The translations under genes were made by a program, and so were the position numbers. From positions 682,001 through 746,000 of the forward strand of contig NZ_JABWRJ020000004.1 of the NCBI RefSeq assembly GCF_014268935.2: a stretch of DNA of 64,000 nt, in the 5' to 3' direction. This DNA comes from Pseudomonas peradeniyensis (GTDB lineage: Bacteria > Pseudomonadota > Gammaproteobacteria > Pseudomonadales > Pseudomonadaceae). The notes under the pieces are model-generated. The model made no database searches. It saw only the letters and a program-made list of their open reading frames with translations, and was not told the DNA's origin. This document shows positions 1-9,377 of this stretch, one piece after another. How positions within the stretch are numbered: position 1 is the first letter of the stretch; the number at the start of each line of letters is the position of its first letter.

Positions 1-1
1 G

Positions 2-454
2 TATGTACCCGCCACGGGGGATCAACAGGCCGAGGTTGAACTGCCCCACAAGATGCTGGTGCTGGGTGACTTTGGCCTGGTCGACAACCGCAACCTGGAG
101 GACCGCACGCCCATGCGCATCGACAAGCACAGCTTCGACAGCGTGCTCAAGGATGCCGACGTCAAGCTGAGCCTCTCGGTCCCTTCGGCACTCAATCCTG
201 TCGCCGACGCCGAGCTGGCGGTCGAGCTGCAGTTCAGGACGATCAACGACTTCGGCCCCGACCAGATTGCCCGCCAGGTGCCGGAGCTGAACAAGCTGCT
301 GGCACTGCGCGAGGCCCTGGTCGCCCTGAAAGGCCCGCTGGGCAATGTCCCGGCATTTCGCCGGCACCTGCAGCACCTGCTGACGGACCAGCAGGCACGC
401 AAGCAACTCGCGCAGGAGCTGGACCTGGTACTCGAAGCCCCGCCAGCGGAATGA
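2..454 (+). CDS. tssB: T6SS sheath small subunit TssB (VipA), 5' truncated
   Basis: TssB pairs with TssC to build the contractile cytoplasmic sheath of the type VI secretion system. The reading frame is open from the first bases of the window, so the true start lies upstream and roughly the first 10-25 residues are missing. The visible part shows the family features: a segment VELPHKMLVLGDFG, then NRNLEDRTPMRIDKHSFDSV, and a C-terminal helical region ending in EAPPAE. It is directly followed by tssC in the same orientation, the invariant pairing in T6SS clusters. Family assignment is secure; the exact start cannot be seen. Confidence 0.93.
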   Translation, partial: YVPATGDQQAEVELPHKMLVLGDFGLVDNRNLEDRTPMRIDKHSFDSVLKDADVKLSLSVPSALNPVADAELAVELQFRTINDFGPDQIARQVPELNKLLALREALVALKGPLGNVPAFRRHLQHLLTDQQARKQLAQELDLVLEAPPAE

Positions 455-504
455 AAACGCACTTCTGACAGATGGCATATGACATAGACAACGGAGCGTC
501 TCGG

Positions 505-1995
505 ATGTCCACCACCAACAACACCACAGTCACTGCCGATACCACGGCTGAAACCATCGGCAATTCGACCCTGCTCGACCAGATCATGGTCGAAACCATG
601 CTGGTACCCAGCCAGGAGGGATACCAGATCGCCAGGCAAGGCGTGGCGGCCTTCATATCGGAAATGCTGAAAACCGATGACCCGGACCAACTGGTCAACA
701 AACATCGGGTCGACCAGATGATTGCCGAGGTCGACCGACTTCTCGGCAAACAAATGGATGCCATTCTTCATCAATCCGAATTCCAGGCGCTGGAGTCCGC
801 GTGGCGCGGATTGAAACTTCTGGTCGACCGTACCGACTTTCGCGAGAACATCAAGCTGGAAGTCCTGCATGTCAGCAAGAGCGACTTGCTCGATGACTTC
901 GACAATGCCGCGGACATCACTTGCAGCGGGCTTTACAAACATGTCTACACCGCCGGTTACGGACAGTTTGGCGGTGAGCCCGTGGCGGCCATGATCGGCA
1001 ACTACAACTTTGGCCCCTCTTCGCCTGACATCAAGCTGCTGAGCTATGTCGCCTCGGTGGGCGCGATGTCCCATGCCCCCTTCATCACCGCCCCCGCTCC
1101 CGAGTTTTTCAACCTGAGCAGCTTCGAGGACCTGCCCGACCTCAAGGAGGTCAAGGACATCTTCGAAGGACCACGCTTCGCCAAGTGGCGGTCGTTGCGC
1201 GACAGCGAAGATGCCCGCCATATCGGCCTGGTGCTGCCGCGCTTCATGTTGCGCTCGGTCTATGACCGCCAGGAACACCCCATCAGCAGCTTCAGCTACG
1301 ACGAAAACATCGACGCTCGACACCAGAACTACCTGTGGGGCAACGCCGCCTTTCTGATGGCCAGCTGCATCAACGACAGCTTTGCCCGTTATCGCTGGTG
1401 CCCGAACATCATCGGCCCACAATCCGGTGGCGCCGTGGACGACCTGCCGGTGCACCTGTACGAGGCTCTTGGGCAGTTGCAGGCAAAGATCCCGACCGAG
1501 GTGCTGGTCTCCGATCGCAAGGAGTTCGAGCTGGCCGAAGAGGGCTTCATCGCCCTGACCATGCGCAAGGACAGCGACAACGCCGCGTTCTTCTCGGCCA
1601 ACTCGGTGCAGAAACCCAAGCAGTTCCCCAAGACAACCGAAGGCTTGCAGGCACAGACCAACTACAAGCTCGGCACCCAGCTGCCCTATCTGTTCATCGT
1701 CAACCGGCTCGCCCACTACATCAAGGTGCTGCAACGCGAGCAGATCGGCAGCTGGAAGGAGCGCAACGACCTTGAGGGCGAGCTCAACCGCTGGCTCAAG
1801 CAGTACATCGCCGACCAGGAAAACCCCTCGGCCGACATCCGCAGTCGCCGCCCCCTGCGTGCCGCGCAGATCGAAGTCACCGACGTCGCGGGCGATCCGG
1901 GCTGGTACCAGGTCTCGCTCGCGGTGCGCCCGCACTTCAAGTACATGGGGGCGAACTTCGAGATCTCCCTGGTCGGCCGGCTCGACACCCAATGA
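505..1995 (+). CDS. tssC: T6SS sheath large subunit TssC (VipB)
   Basis: Large sheath subunit that polymerises with TssB around the Hcp tube. The protein is about 496 aa, the usual family length, and carries the conserved blocks EFQALESAWRGL, GNYNFGP and the C-terminal RPHFKYMGANFEISLVGRL. The ATG at 505 is preferred because GGAG lies 8 bases upstream; an in-frame ATG at 472 would add 11 residues but has no good ribosome-binding site. The stop overlaps the start of tssE (ATGA), pointing to translational coupling. Confidence 0.96.
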   Translation: MSTTNNTTVTADTTAETIGNSTLLDQIMVETMLVPSQEGYQIARQGVAAFISEMLKTDDPDQLVNKHRVDQMIAEVDRLLGKQMDAILHQSEFQALESAWRGLKLLVDRTDFRENIKLEVLHVSKSDLLDDFDNAADITCSGLYKHVYTAGYGQFGGEPVAAMIGNYNFGPSSPDIKLLSYVASVGAMSHAPFITAPAPEFFNLSSFEDLPDLKEVKDIFEGPRFAKWRSLRDSEDARHIGLVLPRFMLRSVYDRQEHPISSFSYDENIDARHQNYLWGNAAFLMASCINDSFARYRWCPNIIGPQSGGAVDDLPVHLYEALGQLQAKIPTEVLVSDRKEFELAEEGFIALTMRKDSDNAAFFSANSVQKPKQFPKTTEGLQAQTNYKLGTQLPYLFIVNRLAHYIKVLQREQIGSWKERNDLEGELNRWLKQYIADQENPSADIRSRRPLRAAQIEVTDVAGDPGWYQVSLAVRPHFKYMGANFEISLVGRLDTQ

Positions 1996-2390
1996 GCAGC
2001 CTCTTCGACCGCCTGGCCAGCGACGCTCCCGCTGGCCGCCGAGAAAGCACCGGGCGCACCGTCGAGCGGATCAAGCGCCACCTCGAGACGCTGCTCAACG
2101 CCCGTCGGGGCTGCTCGCAGAGCTGCCCCGACCTCGGCTTGCGCGACTTCAACGGCCATGACCAGGGCAACGGCGATCTGCTGCGCCAGGTGAGCTCGGA
2201 CATCCAGCGCACGATCCGGCGCTACGAGCCGAGAATCCAGGTGTTGAACCTGCAGGGGCAGCCGGACGCGGACAACCCGCTGGAACTGCACTTTCGCCTG
2301 GATTGCCAGGTGCGGGTGGAAAACCATGCCGAACAGCTGCAGATCGAACTGCTGGTCAACGGCCACAACCGCAACACCCAGGTGAGGTAG
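1992..2390 (+). CDS. tssE: T6SS baseplate protein TssE (gp25-like)
   Basis: Small baseplate component related to phage T4 gp25, which nucleates sheath polymerisation. The 132-aa protein has an N-terminal SSLFDRL motif, a central VERIKRHLETLLNARRG segment and a C-terminal region rich in short strands, as in the GPW/gp25 family. The ATG overlaps the tssC stop by four bases and tssF begins four bases after its stop, so it sits in the middle of a tightly coupled operon. Confidence 0.94.
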   Translation: MSSLFDRLASDAPAGRRESTGRTVERIKRHLETLLNARRGCSQSCPDLGLRDFNGHDQGNGDLLRQVSSDIQRTIRRYEPRIQVLNLQGQPDADNPLELHFRLDCQVRVENHAEQLQIELLVNGHNRNTQVR

Positions 2391-2393
2391 GCC

Positions 2394-4160
2394 ATGTCGT
2401 TGAAGGACCGCTTCGGCGAAGAACTGCGCTACCTGCGCGAACTGGGGGAGGACTTTGCGCGGGACAACCCCCAGCTCAGCCGCTATCTGGGCAAGGACAG
2501 TGGCGATCCCGGCGTCGAGCGCCTGCTGGAAGGCCTCGCTTTCCTGACCGCCAAGCTGCGCCTGAAACTCGAGGATGAAGTGCCGGAACTGACCCATGGC
2601 ATGCTGCAACTGCTCTGGCCGAATTACCTGCGCCCCCTGCCCAGCGCGACGATCATTCAGTTCTCGCCCCTGGACGCTTCGCTCAGCCAGGCCCAGATCG
2701 TTCCCAGAGGCTCACGTCTGTTTTCCCGGCCGGTCGAAGGCGTGGATTGCGAGTTCCGCACCTGCACCGAGGTCAAGCTCTATCCCTTCACGCTCGGTGA
2801 GGTGAGCGCGACCCTGACGCCCGACAGCTCGGTCATTCACCTCCAGCTCGAGACCCAGGTACAACGCCCGCTGAACACCCTGGGCTGCGACAGCCTGGAG
2901 TTCCACCTCGGTGGCGAGCGCAGCAACGCCCAGACCCTTTACCTGTGGCTGGCGCAATACCTCGAGCACATCAGCGTGACCATCGACGGCCAGGTGCGTC
3001 GCCTGCCGGCCAACCACCTGAGCTTCTCCGGCTTCAGCCCCGACGAGGCGTTGCTTCCCTACCCGCGCAATGTGTTCGATGGCTACCGGATCCTCCAGGA
3101 GTACCTGGTCTTCCCGCAACGCTTCCACTTCTTCAACCTGACCGGCCTGGGCAGGGTCTGGCCGGCGCACGCCAGCGCCACGATCCGCATCGAGTTCCAC
3201 CTCGCGCGCCCACTGCCCGGCTCTACGCGGATCGGCCCCGATGACTTCAGGCTGTTCTGCGCCCCTGCCGTCAATCTGTTCGAGCACGGCGCCGAGCCCA
3301 TCGACCTGTCCGGAACGGCTGACCAGCATCGCCTGGTACCCCATGGCCTGCGCCGCGACAGCCACGAGATCTTCAGCGTCGACCGGGTGATCAGCACCCG
3401 CACCAGCGCCGATGGCAGCCCTGGCGAGCAACTGCGGGTGTTCCAGCCTTTCGAGTCGTTCGCCCACGAGATCGAACATGTGCAGGGACGCACCGCGCTG
3501 TACTACCGCTGCCGGGTCGAGCAATCGCTGCTCGGTGACGGGCTGGATCACCAGATCGCCTTCGTGCGGGGCGACGAAAGCCAGTTCATCGGTCACATGG
3601 AAACCGCCTCGATCGAGCTGACCTGCACCAATCGGGACCTGCCGATGGCGCTGGGCCTGGGCGATATCGATGTCATCAACCAGGCCACCGCGCCGTTGAT
3701 CCGCTACCGCAACATCTGCCTGCCGACCCGCCCGTACCGTCCGGTGCTGGATGGCCAGTTGCAGTGGACGCTCATCTCCAACCTCTCGCTCAACTACCTG
3801 TCGCTGCTCTCGGCCGCCCCGCTCAAGGCGGTGATCGGCGCCTACGATTTCGCCGCCCTGCACGACATCCAGCAGGCCAGGGCCACGCGCAAACGCCTGG
3901 ACGGCATCGGCGAGGCGCACACCGAACCACTGGACTGGTTGATCAAGGGCCTGCCCATTCGCGGCCTGCGTACCCGCCTGCGGCTCGACCAGCAGGCCTT
4001 CCTCTGCGAAGGCGACCTGTACCTGTTCGGCTGCGTGCTGTCCCACTTCTTCGCCCTCTACGCGAGCACCAACTCCTTCCACCAACTGGAAGTGATCAAT
4101 ACCACCAACAACGAGCACTACACATGGCCACTGCTGACCGGCAGACAACCGCTGATCTAG
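2394..4160 (+). CDS. tssF: T6SS baseplate protein TssF (VasA)
   Basis: TssF is the large wedge protein of the T6SS baseplate and works with TssG, TssE and TssK. The 588-aa protein opens with the family signature FGEELRYLRELGEDFARDNP, followed by GDPGVERLLEGLAFLTAKL and ELTHGMLQLLWPNYLRPLPS. Length matches the family. The start ATG follows tssE by three bases, and its 3' end overlaps tssG by 37 bases. Confidence 0.96.
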   Translation: MSLKDRFGEELRYLRELGEDFARDNPQLSRYLGKDSGDPGVERLLEGLAFLTAKLRLKLEDEVPELTHGMLQLLWPNYLRPLPSATIIQFSPLDASLSQAQIVPRGSRLFSRPVEGVDCEFRTCTEVKLYPFTLGEVSATLTPDSSVIHLQLETQVQRPLNTLGCDSLEFHLGGERSNAQTLYLWLAQYLEHISVTIDGQVRRLPANHLSFSGFSPDEALLPYPRNVFDGYRILQEYLVFPQRFHFFNLTGLGRVWPAHASATIRIEFHLARPLPGSTRIGPDDFRLFCAPAVNLFEHGAEPIDLSGTADQHRLVPHGLRRDSHEIFSVDRVISTRTSADGSPGEQLRVFQPFESFAHEIEHVQGRTALYYRCRVEQSLLGDGLDHQIAFVRGDESQFIGHMETASIELTCTNRDLPMALGLGDIDVINQATAPLIRYRNICLPTRPYRPVLDGQLQWTLISNLSLNYLSLLSAAPLKAVIGAYDFAALHDIQQARATRKRLDGIGEAHTEPLDWLIKGLPIRGLRTRLRLDQQAFLCEGDLYLFGCVLSHFFALYASTNSFHQLEVINTTNNEHYTWPLLTGRQPLI

Positions 4161-5140
4161 CCGCAACGCTGCTCGCCGAGGCCCACCGGCACAGCTTCTT
4201 CCAACTGCTGGAGCGGCTGCATGGCTTGCACGGTGACAACCTCGAGCCGCGCTGGCCAGACACTGCCACGCGCCAGCGCGTGCACCTTGCCAGCGATCCG
4301 CGGTTGAGCTTTCCGGTGGCCGATGTGCTGGCCGCCGAGCGGATCGCCGAGGCGCCGTCACGCTATCGCGTGCGCACCACCTTCCTGGGGCTGCACGGCA
4401 CCGACTCGCCCCTGCCCAGCTACTACCTCGACGAACTGGCCTACGAATACGCCCAGGGCATTGGCGTGCGCCCCGCGCTGTTCGATTTCTTCAACCACTG
4501 CCTGCTCAGCCTGCTGCACCGCATCTGGCGCAAATACCGCTACTACGTGCGTTTCCAGACCGGGGCAAGCGATGACTTCTCGCGCTACGCCTTCGCCCTG
4601 ATCGGCCTCGGCGACGAACGCCTGCGTGGCGAAACACCGTTGCCCTGGAGCCGCCTGCTGAGTTTCGTCGGCGTCATTGCCAGCCGCAGCCGGGCACCCG
4701 GTGTGGTCGCCGGGATCATTGCCCACTGCTTCGATCTGCCGTCGGTGCAGATCCGCGAGTTCGAGACCCGCACGGTGACCATCTCACACCGCCAGGTGGT
4801 GCGCCTGGGCCGCTGCAACGGGCAACTGGGCGAGAGCTTCATGCTCGGCGACCGCACGCGAACCCGCAGCAGCAAGTTCACCTTGCTGATCGGCGACCTC
4901 GACCTGGCACGCCTGCGCAGCCTGCTGCCCGGCGGCGTCGACTTCGAGCGACTGCGTGCACTGATCGACTTCCTGCTCCGCGACGGCCTGGCCTATGACC
5001 TCGAGCTGCGCCTGAAACCCCGTGAACTGCCACCGTTCCGCCTGCACCGCGAGCAGGGTGCGCACCTGGGCTGGACCAGCTTCATCGAAGACCGCAAGGG
5101 TGAAGTCAGCCCGGTCGTGCGGATACGGGGGCGCGCATGA
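4124..5140 (+). CDS. tssG: T6SS baseplate protein TssG (VasB)
   Basis: TssG dimerises and forms the TssF2-TssG wedge of the baseplate. The frame is open far upstream inside tssF, but the ATG at 4124 gives a 338-aa protein of normal length with the typical start region: a hydrophilic leader, then LLAEAHRHSFFQLLERLHG. Other family blocks are TTFLGLHGTDSPLPSYYLDE, FFNHCLLSLLHRIWRKYRYY and, at the C-terminus, LHREQGAHLGWTSFI. It overlaps tssF by 37 bases and the next gene by 4 (ATGA), so a start inside tssF is expected. Confidence 0.94.
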   Translation: MATADRQTTADLAATLLAEAHRHSFFQLLERLHGLHGDNLEPRWPDTATRQRVHLASDPRLSFPVADVLAAERIAEAPSRYRVRTTFLGLHGTDSPLPSYYLDELAYEYAQGIGVRPALFDFFNHCLLSLLHRIWRKYRYYVRFQTGASDDFSRYAFALIGLGDERLRGETPLPWSRLLSFVGVIASRSRAPGVVAGIIAHCFDLPSVQIREFETRTVTISHRQVVRLGRCNGQLGESFMLGDRTRTRSSKFTLLIGDLDLARLRSLLPGGVDFERLRALIDFLLRDGLAYDLELRLKPRELPPFRLHREQGAHLGWTSFIEDRKGEVSPVVRIRGRA

Positions 5141-5718
5141 CCAGACTCGCCCTCAGCATCGACAATCTCGATCGCCTGCACCACGGCGTCGTCGCGTGCC
5201 ATCTGTTCGACCGCGACGGCGGCATCATCGGCAGCCGCAAAGCCGACTGGTTGCTGCTGGATCGCGAGCGGCGGATTCACCCCGCCCATTGCGCGATCCG
5301 CTGGCTGGAAGGCGGCTTCTGCGTGATCGACCTCTGTGGCCAGACCCTGCTCAACGACAGCCCGCTGCCGCCCGGCCCTGGCAAGCCGGTGCGCGTGGGC
5401 GAAGGCGACTGCCTGCAGGTCGGCCCCTATCAGTTGCACGCCCGCTATCAAGCCGGGCCAAGCGATAAAAGCTTTATCCGCAGCGACCTGGATGACCTGC
5501 TCAAGCCTGGCCGGCAGGCGCTCGAAGCGCTGCTGGACAACTCGTTGGCCAGCCCCTGGCATCCCGCGCCCCGTACAGCGAGTCTCCCGGTCGATATCTG
5601 CACGCTGTTCGATCGACTGCAGGCCCCGGATCCCCTGGCCGCACTGACTGCACCGCAGCAACCGGCCCAGCCTGGGGCAAGCGCCCTGCAGCGACTCATC
5701 GTCGGAGGGAAGCCATGA
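5137..5718 (+). CDS. FHA-domain T6SS accessory protein (TagH-like)
   Basis: The 193-aa protein has an N-terminal forkhead-associated domain (about residues 25-110): GSRKADWLLLD followed by RIHPAHCAIRW, the Gly-Ser-Arg / His spacing of a phosphothreonine-binding FHA fold. The C-terminal half is less conserved and Ala/Pro-rich. FHA proteins in T6SS operons commonly link the machine to Ser/Thr phosphorylation control, but no kinase or phosphatase gene is visible here, so that role is inferred. It overlaps tssG and tssJ by four bases at each end. Confidence 0.88.
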   Translation: MTRLALSIDNLDRLHHGVVACHLFDRDGGIIGSRKADWLLLDRERRIHPAHCAIRWLEGGFCVIDLCGQTLLNDSPLPPGPGKPVRVGEGDCLQVGPYQLHARYQAGPSDKSFIRSDLDDLLKPGRQALEALLDNSLASPWHPAPRTASLPVDICTLFDRLQAPDPLAALTAPQQPAQPGASALQRLIVGGKP

Positions 5719-6503
5719 CGTCTCATCCACTGAGGGTGGCCACGCTTCTGCTTGCCCTCGGGTCGGCCACAGGCTGCACGGCCCTCGGCAAGATCGGCCA
5801 GGTGGTGATGGACCCTTCCATTCCGGTGGGCGCGCTGTCGGACCAGCCCACCGAGGTCGCCTTCAGCCTGCACGCCAGCCCAACCATCAATACCAACCCC
5901 CACAGCCTCGATGCGACGGTACCCGGTGAAACGCTGGAGCCCACGCCTTATGCGGTCAGCCTCCGTGCAGGCGATCCGCTTGCGTTGACTGAGCAGGTCG
6001 CCGGTCTGCTGGCGCATCTTCAAGCGCTGTTTCCAGCCATGTCCCCCGTGGAGCCGAACGACCAACAGGCACCGGCCCATTCACCCACGGAGCATGAAGG
6101 CCCAGGCAGCTATGACGCCAAGGACGTCCGGTTCGACGTGGCCGCCCCCAGCCAGAAAGCGACGCCTTCGATCGCCACACCCGTCGCGATCAAGATCCTG
6201 CAACTGCGTGACGACTCGCTGCTGCGCAACAGCCCCTATGCGCAACCCGACCAGGACCCCGCCAAGGCCCTGCGCAGCACCTACATCCGCGACGACGACT
6301 ACCTGCTGGCACCGGGGCAGTTCAAGTTCGTGCGCTTCGAGCCCATCGCCGCCGACACGCGCTTCATCGCCGTGATCGCCAAGTTCAACGACATCACCAA
6401 CGCCGACTGGCGGCAGGTGATACGCATCGCGCCACGCGGCCGTCAGGTCGTGCTCGCCGTGACCCTCGATGGCACGCAGATCCTGCTGCAGGAGGAAAGC
6501 TGA
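5715..6503 (+). CDS. tssJ: T6SS outer-membrane lipoprotein TssJ, extended form
   Basis: TssJ anchors the TssJLM membrane complex to the outer membrane. A signal peptide ends in the lipobox SATGC, so Cys21 would be lipidated, and the core TssJ segment with PSIPVGALSDQPTEVAFSLH follows. At 262 aa it is longer than the usual 150-190; the extra length is a Pro/Thr/Ser-rich stretch near residues 110-155 that splits the domain from a C-terminal part (FVRFEPIAADTRFIAVIAKF). Position between the FHA gene and tssK is standard. Confidence 0.9.
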   Translation: MTSHPLRVATLLLALGSATGCTALGKIGQVVMDPSIPVGALSDQPTEVAFSLHASPTINTNPHSLDATVPGETLEPTPYAVSLRAGDPLALTEQVAGLLAHLQALFPAMSPVEPNDQQAPAHSPTEHEGPGSYDAKDVRFDVAAPSQKATPSIATPVAIKILQLRDDSLLRNSPYAQPDQDPAKALRSTYIRDDDYLLAPGQFKFVRFEPIAADTRFIAVIAKFNDITNADWRQVIRIAPRGRQVVLAVTLDGTQILLQEES

Positions 6504-6549
6504 TGCCCCGCCTGCAGGTATCCACCCTCTCCCATTATTTGGAGCGCCC

Positions 6550-7887
6550 ATGAGCTCACGCAATCCAGTTCTCTGGCCCGAAGGCATGTTCGTCAAGCCA
6601 CAGCATTTCCAGCAACAGGCCAGGGCCAGCGACGCCGCGGTCCAGCAGCGCGTCAGCAGCCTGAATGCGGCGTTCTACGGGTTCAGCGAACTGCAGCTGA
6701 ACCAGGAGTACCTGAGCCTTGGCAAGGTGGCCATCACCCGGGCCCGCGGCATCATGCCGGACGGCACGGTATTCGATATTCCCGGCGACCTGCCGCCGCC
6801 GCCCGCCCTGGAAATCACCGACGACGGCACGCAACGCAACGAGGTGTTCCTGTGCCTGCCATTGCGCACCGAAGGGGGACGCGAAGTCAGCTGGCCCGAG
6901 AGCGGCGGCAACTACCGCTACGGCGCCCAGCCCCTGGAAATCAAGGACACCCACAGCGCCGACGGCGACCTGGTGCAGGTAGACCTGGCGGTCCCCAACC
7001 TTCAACTCATGCGCGAGACCGAGGACAACAGCGCCTACTCCCGGCTGCCCCTTGCCTGGATCCTCGAGCGCCGGCCCGACGGCAGCCTGCTGCTGGACGA
7101 CGATTTCTACCCCACCTGTGTCTCAATTCAGGCGGCCCCGGCACTCAAGCGCTTTCTCGACGAGGTCAGCAACACCTTGCGCGAGCGCGCACGCAACCTC
7201 GCGGCGCGTATCGGCTCGCCCGGCCAGTCGGGGGTGGCCGACATCCGCGACTTCAATCTGCTGCAAGCCATGAACCGTTGGTGGCCGTGCTTCCAGCACC
7301 TGGCCCGTCAGCCCCATACCCACCCTGAGCAGCTGTACCTGAGCCTGAGCCAGGCGTGCGGCGAGCTGCTGACCTTCACCGACGACGAGCGCCTGCCGCC
7401 GGAGCCGCCAGCCTACCGGCACAACGCCCTGCGCCAGTCGTTCAAGCCGCTGGAGGATGCACTGCGCCGTACCCTGAGCATCGTCCGGCAACCGCGGGCC
7501 GTTTCCCTGCCATTGGTGGCGCAGCCATTCGGCGTGCTGACCGTGACCCTGGACGATCGCCGCCTGATCGACGAGGCAACCTTCATCCTCGCGGTGCATG
7601 CCGACCTGCCCGCCGAGACGTTCCAGCAGTCGTTCCTGCAGAAAACCAAGATCACCTCCCTCGAGGCACTGGCTGACCTGGTGCCACTGCAACTGCCCGG
7701 CATTACGCTGCGACCGATGCCCGTGGCGCCGCGGGAGCTGCCGTTCCATGCCGGCTTCAGCTACTTCGAACTCGACCGGCGCAGCCCGAACTGGGCCGCG
7801 ATGAAGGACAGCAACGGCTTTGGCCTGCATGTCGCGGGGGAGTTCCCGGGGCTCCAGTTGCAGTTCTGGGCGATACGGAGCGAATGA
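6550..7887 (+). CDS. tssK: T6SS baseplate adaptor TssK (VasE)
   Basis: TssK is the trimeric adaptor joining the baseplate wedges to the TssL/TssM membrane complex. The 445-aa protein starts with NPVLWPEGMFVKPQHFQQQ, the family hallmark, and keeps the internal motif ERRPDGSLLLDDDFYPTC. GGAG five bases before the ATG supports 6550 over an in-frame start 27 codons upstream. tssL follows after one base. Confidence 0.96.
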   Translation: MSSRNPVLWPEGMFVKPQHFQQQARASDAAVQQRVSSLNAAFYGFSELQLNQEYLSLGKVAITRARGIMPDGTVFDIPGDLPPPPALEITDDGTQRNEVFLCLPLRTEGGREVSWPESGGNYRYGAQPLEIKDTHSADGDLVQVDLAVPNLQLMRETEDNSAYSRLPLAWILERRPDGSLLLDDDFYPTCVSIQAAPALKRFLDEVSNTLRERARNLAARIGSPGQSGVADIRDFNLLQAMNRWWPCFQHLARQPHTHPEQLYLSLSQACGELLTFTDDERLPPEPPAYRHNALRQSFKPLEDALRRTLSIVRQPRAVSLPLVAQPFGVLTVTLDDRRLIDEATFILAVHADLPAETFQQSFLQKTKITSLEALADLVPLQLPGITLRPMPVAPRELPFHAGFSYFELDRRSPNWAAMKDSNGFGLHVAGEFPGLQLQFWAIRSE

Positions 7888-7888
7888 A

Positions 7889-8725
7889 ATGACCGAAGCT
7901 GCGAACAACCGACACCTTGTATCAGGCGACAACATGCGAACCGAGCTCGCCGATAGGAGCCAGGCACAGCAACCCATACCGGCCCCCGCCAGCGCGATGG
8001 ACCACCCGGACTACGTACCCGACCCGGACTTCCAGCTCCGTGGAGCCTTCAGCAACCAGATGATCGATGCGGCGATGCCCCTGTTCGGCCTGGTGATGCG
8101 TCTGCGCAAGCAGGAAAGCCACCGGGATATCCCGTTCCTCTACAACGCCGTCTACAACCAGGTCAACGCCATCGTCGAGGAGATGCGCCGGTACGACTAC
8201 GAGCCGGCCCAGCTGCAGGCCCACTCCTACGCGCTGTGCCTGTATATCGACGAGGCCGTGATGTCCACGCCATGGGGCAAGAGCTCGCAGTGGAGCCAGA
8301 AGCCCCTGCTCAGCGTCTTCCACCACGAGACCTGGGGCGGCGAGAAAATCTTCACCGTGCTGTCGCGCATGATGCAGGAGCCCAAGCGCTACCAGGACGT
8401 CCTGGAGTTCATCTACCTGTGCCTGTGCCTGGGCCTGCGCGGCAAGTACGGCATCGACCCCAAGGGCGACGAGGCGCTGCAGGCCCTCATTCTCAAACTG
8501 CGCGAAATCATCCTCGAACTGCGCGGCCCGCCCCCGGACCTGTTCGGCGACCCGCTGGCCAACGTTGCCCCGCGAGACGTGCGCCTGCGCCGCGAATGGC
8601 CCTGGTGGAGCCCGCTGGTGGTTTCGGCGATCGCCCTGGCCGGGCTGTACGGCTACTACCGCTACCGCCTGGACCTGCTCACCCGCGAGGCGATCGAGGC
8701 ACTGAACACCCTGCTGCAGCCGTGA
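7889..8725 (+). CDS. tssL: T6SS inner-membrane protein TssL (DotU/IcmH family)
   Basis: TssL is a C-tail-anchored inner-membrane protein that recruits the baseplate to the trans-envelope complex. The 278-aa protein has a cytoplasmic domain with IPFLYNAVYNQVNAIVEEM and LCLYIDEAVMSTPWG and one hydrophobic segment near the C-terminus (WWSPLVVSAIALAGLYGYY). No OmpA-like peptidoglycan-binding domain is appended, so it is the short form. GGAG 8 bases upstream supports the start. Confidence 0.95.
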   Translation: MTEAANNRHLVSGDNMRTELADRSQAQQPIPAPASAMDHPDYVPDPDFQLRGAFSNQMIDAAMPLFGLVMRLRKQESHRDIPFLYNAVYNQVNAIVEEMRRYDYEPAQLQAHSYALCLYIDEAVMSTPWGKSSQWSQKPLLSVFHHETWGGEKIFTVLSRMMQEPKRYQDVLEFIYLCLCLGLRGKYGIDPKGDEALQALILKLREIILELRGPPPDLFGDPLANVAPRDVRLRREWPWWSPLVVSAIALAGLYGYYRYRLDLLTREAIEALNTLLQP

Positions 8726-8751
8726 GCGGCGCGCCCGAAGCAATGGATTTT

Positions 8752-8767
8752 CGGGGCCTGCGCCCCG
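8752..8767 (+). terminator. GC hairpin between tssL and hcp
   Basis: Perfect 6-bp inverted repeat CGGGGC-ctgc-GCCCCG preceded, not followed, by a T-run, so it is not a classical intrinsic terminator. It may act as an mRNA processing or stabilising structure. A second hairpin lies on the other side of hcp. Function is inferred from position. Confidence 0.45.
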
Positions 8768-8846
8768 TTGACAAGCCCATCGAGCCCGATGGCCACGCCA
8801 CTTCCCGTGTGCGTGCTTACCCACATGGATGCAGGAGATATCTGCC

Positions 8847-9362
8847 ATGCCAACACCCGCTTACATCAAGATCGAAGGCAAGACCCAAGGCCTGCTCACC
8901 GCAGGCGCCTTCACCTCCGACTCCGTCGGCAACGTGTTTGTCGAAGGCCATGAAGACGAGATCCTGGTGCAGGAAATCAAGCACAAGGTGACCGTGCCCA
9001 CCGACCCGCAAAGCGGCCAGCCGACCGGGCAGCGGGTACACAAGCCGTTCATCTTCACCAGTGCGCTGAACAAGGCGACCCCGCTGATGTACAACGCCCT
9101 GGCGTCCGGTGAAATGCTGCCCAAGGTCACGGTCAACTGGTACCGCACCTCGGTGGAGGGCAAGCAGGAGCACTTCTTCACCACCGAGCTCACCGACGCC
9201 ACCATCGTCGACATCAACACCGTCATGCCCCATGCCCAGGACAAGGAGAACGCCGACTTCACGCAGTTGATCGAGGTGTCCCTGGCCTACCGCAAGATCA
9301 CCTGGGATCACACCGTCGCGGGCACCGCGGGCGCCGACGACTGGCGCGCGCCCGTCGTCTGA
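8847..9362 (+). CDS. hcp: T6SS tube protein Hcp
   Basis: Hcp hexamers stack to form the tube expelled by sheath contraction. The 171-aa protein begins PTPAYIKIEGKTQG and contains KPFIFTSALNKATPLM and a C-terminal YRKITWDHT segment, all typical of Hcp. The ATG at 8847 has AGGAG 9 bases upstream. The gene is set off from tssL by 121 bases and from vgrG by 74 bases, each gap carrying a GC hairpin, unlike the coupled genes upstream. Confidence 0.96.
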   Translation: MPTPAYIKIEGKTQGLLTAGAFTSDSVGNVFVEGHEDEILVQEIKHKVTVPTDPQSGQPTGQRVHKPFIFTSALNKATPLMYNALASGEMLPKVTVNWYRTSVEGKQEHFFTTELTDATIVDINTVMPHAQDKENADFTQLIEVSLAYRKITWDHTVAGTAGADDWRAPVV

Positions 9363-9377
9363 CCCGACCGCAGGGTT

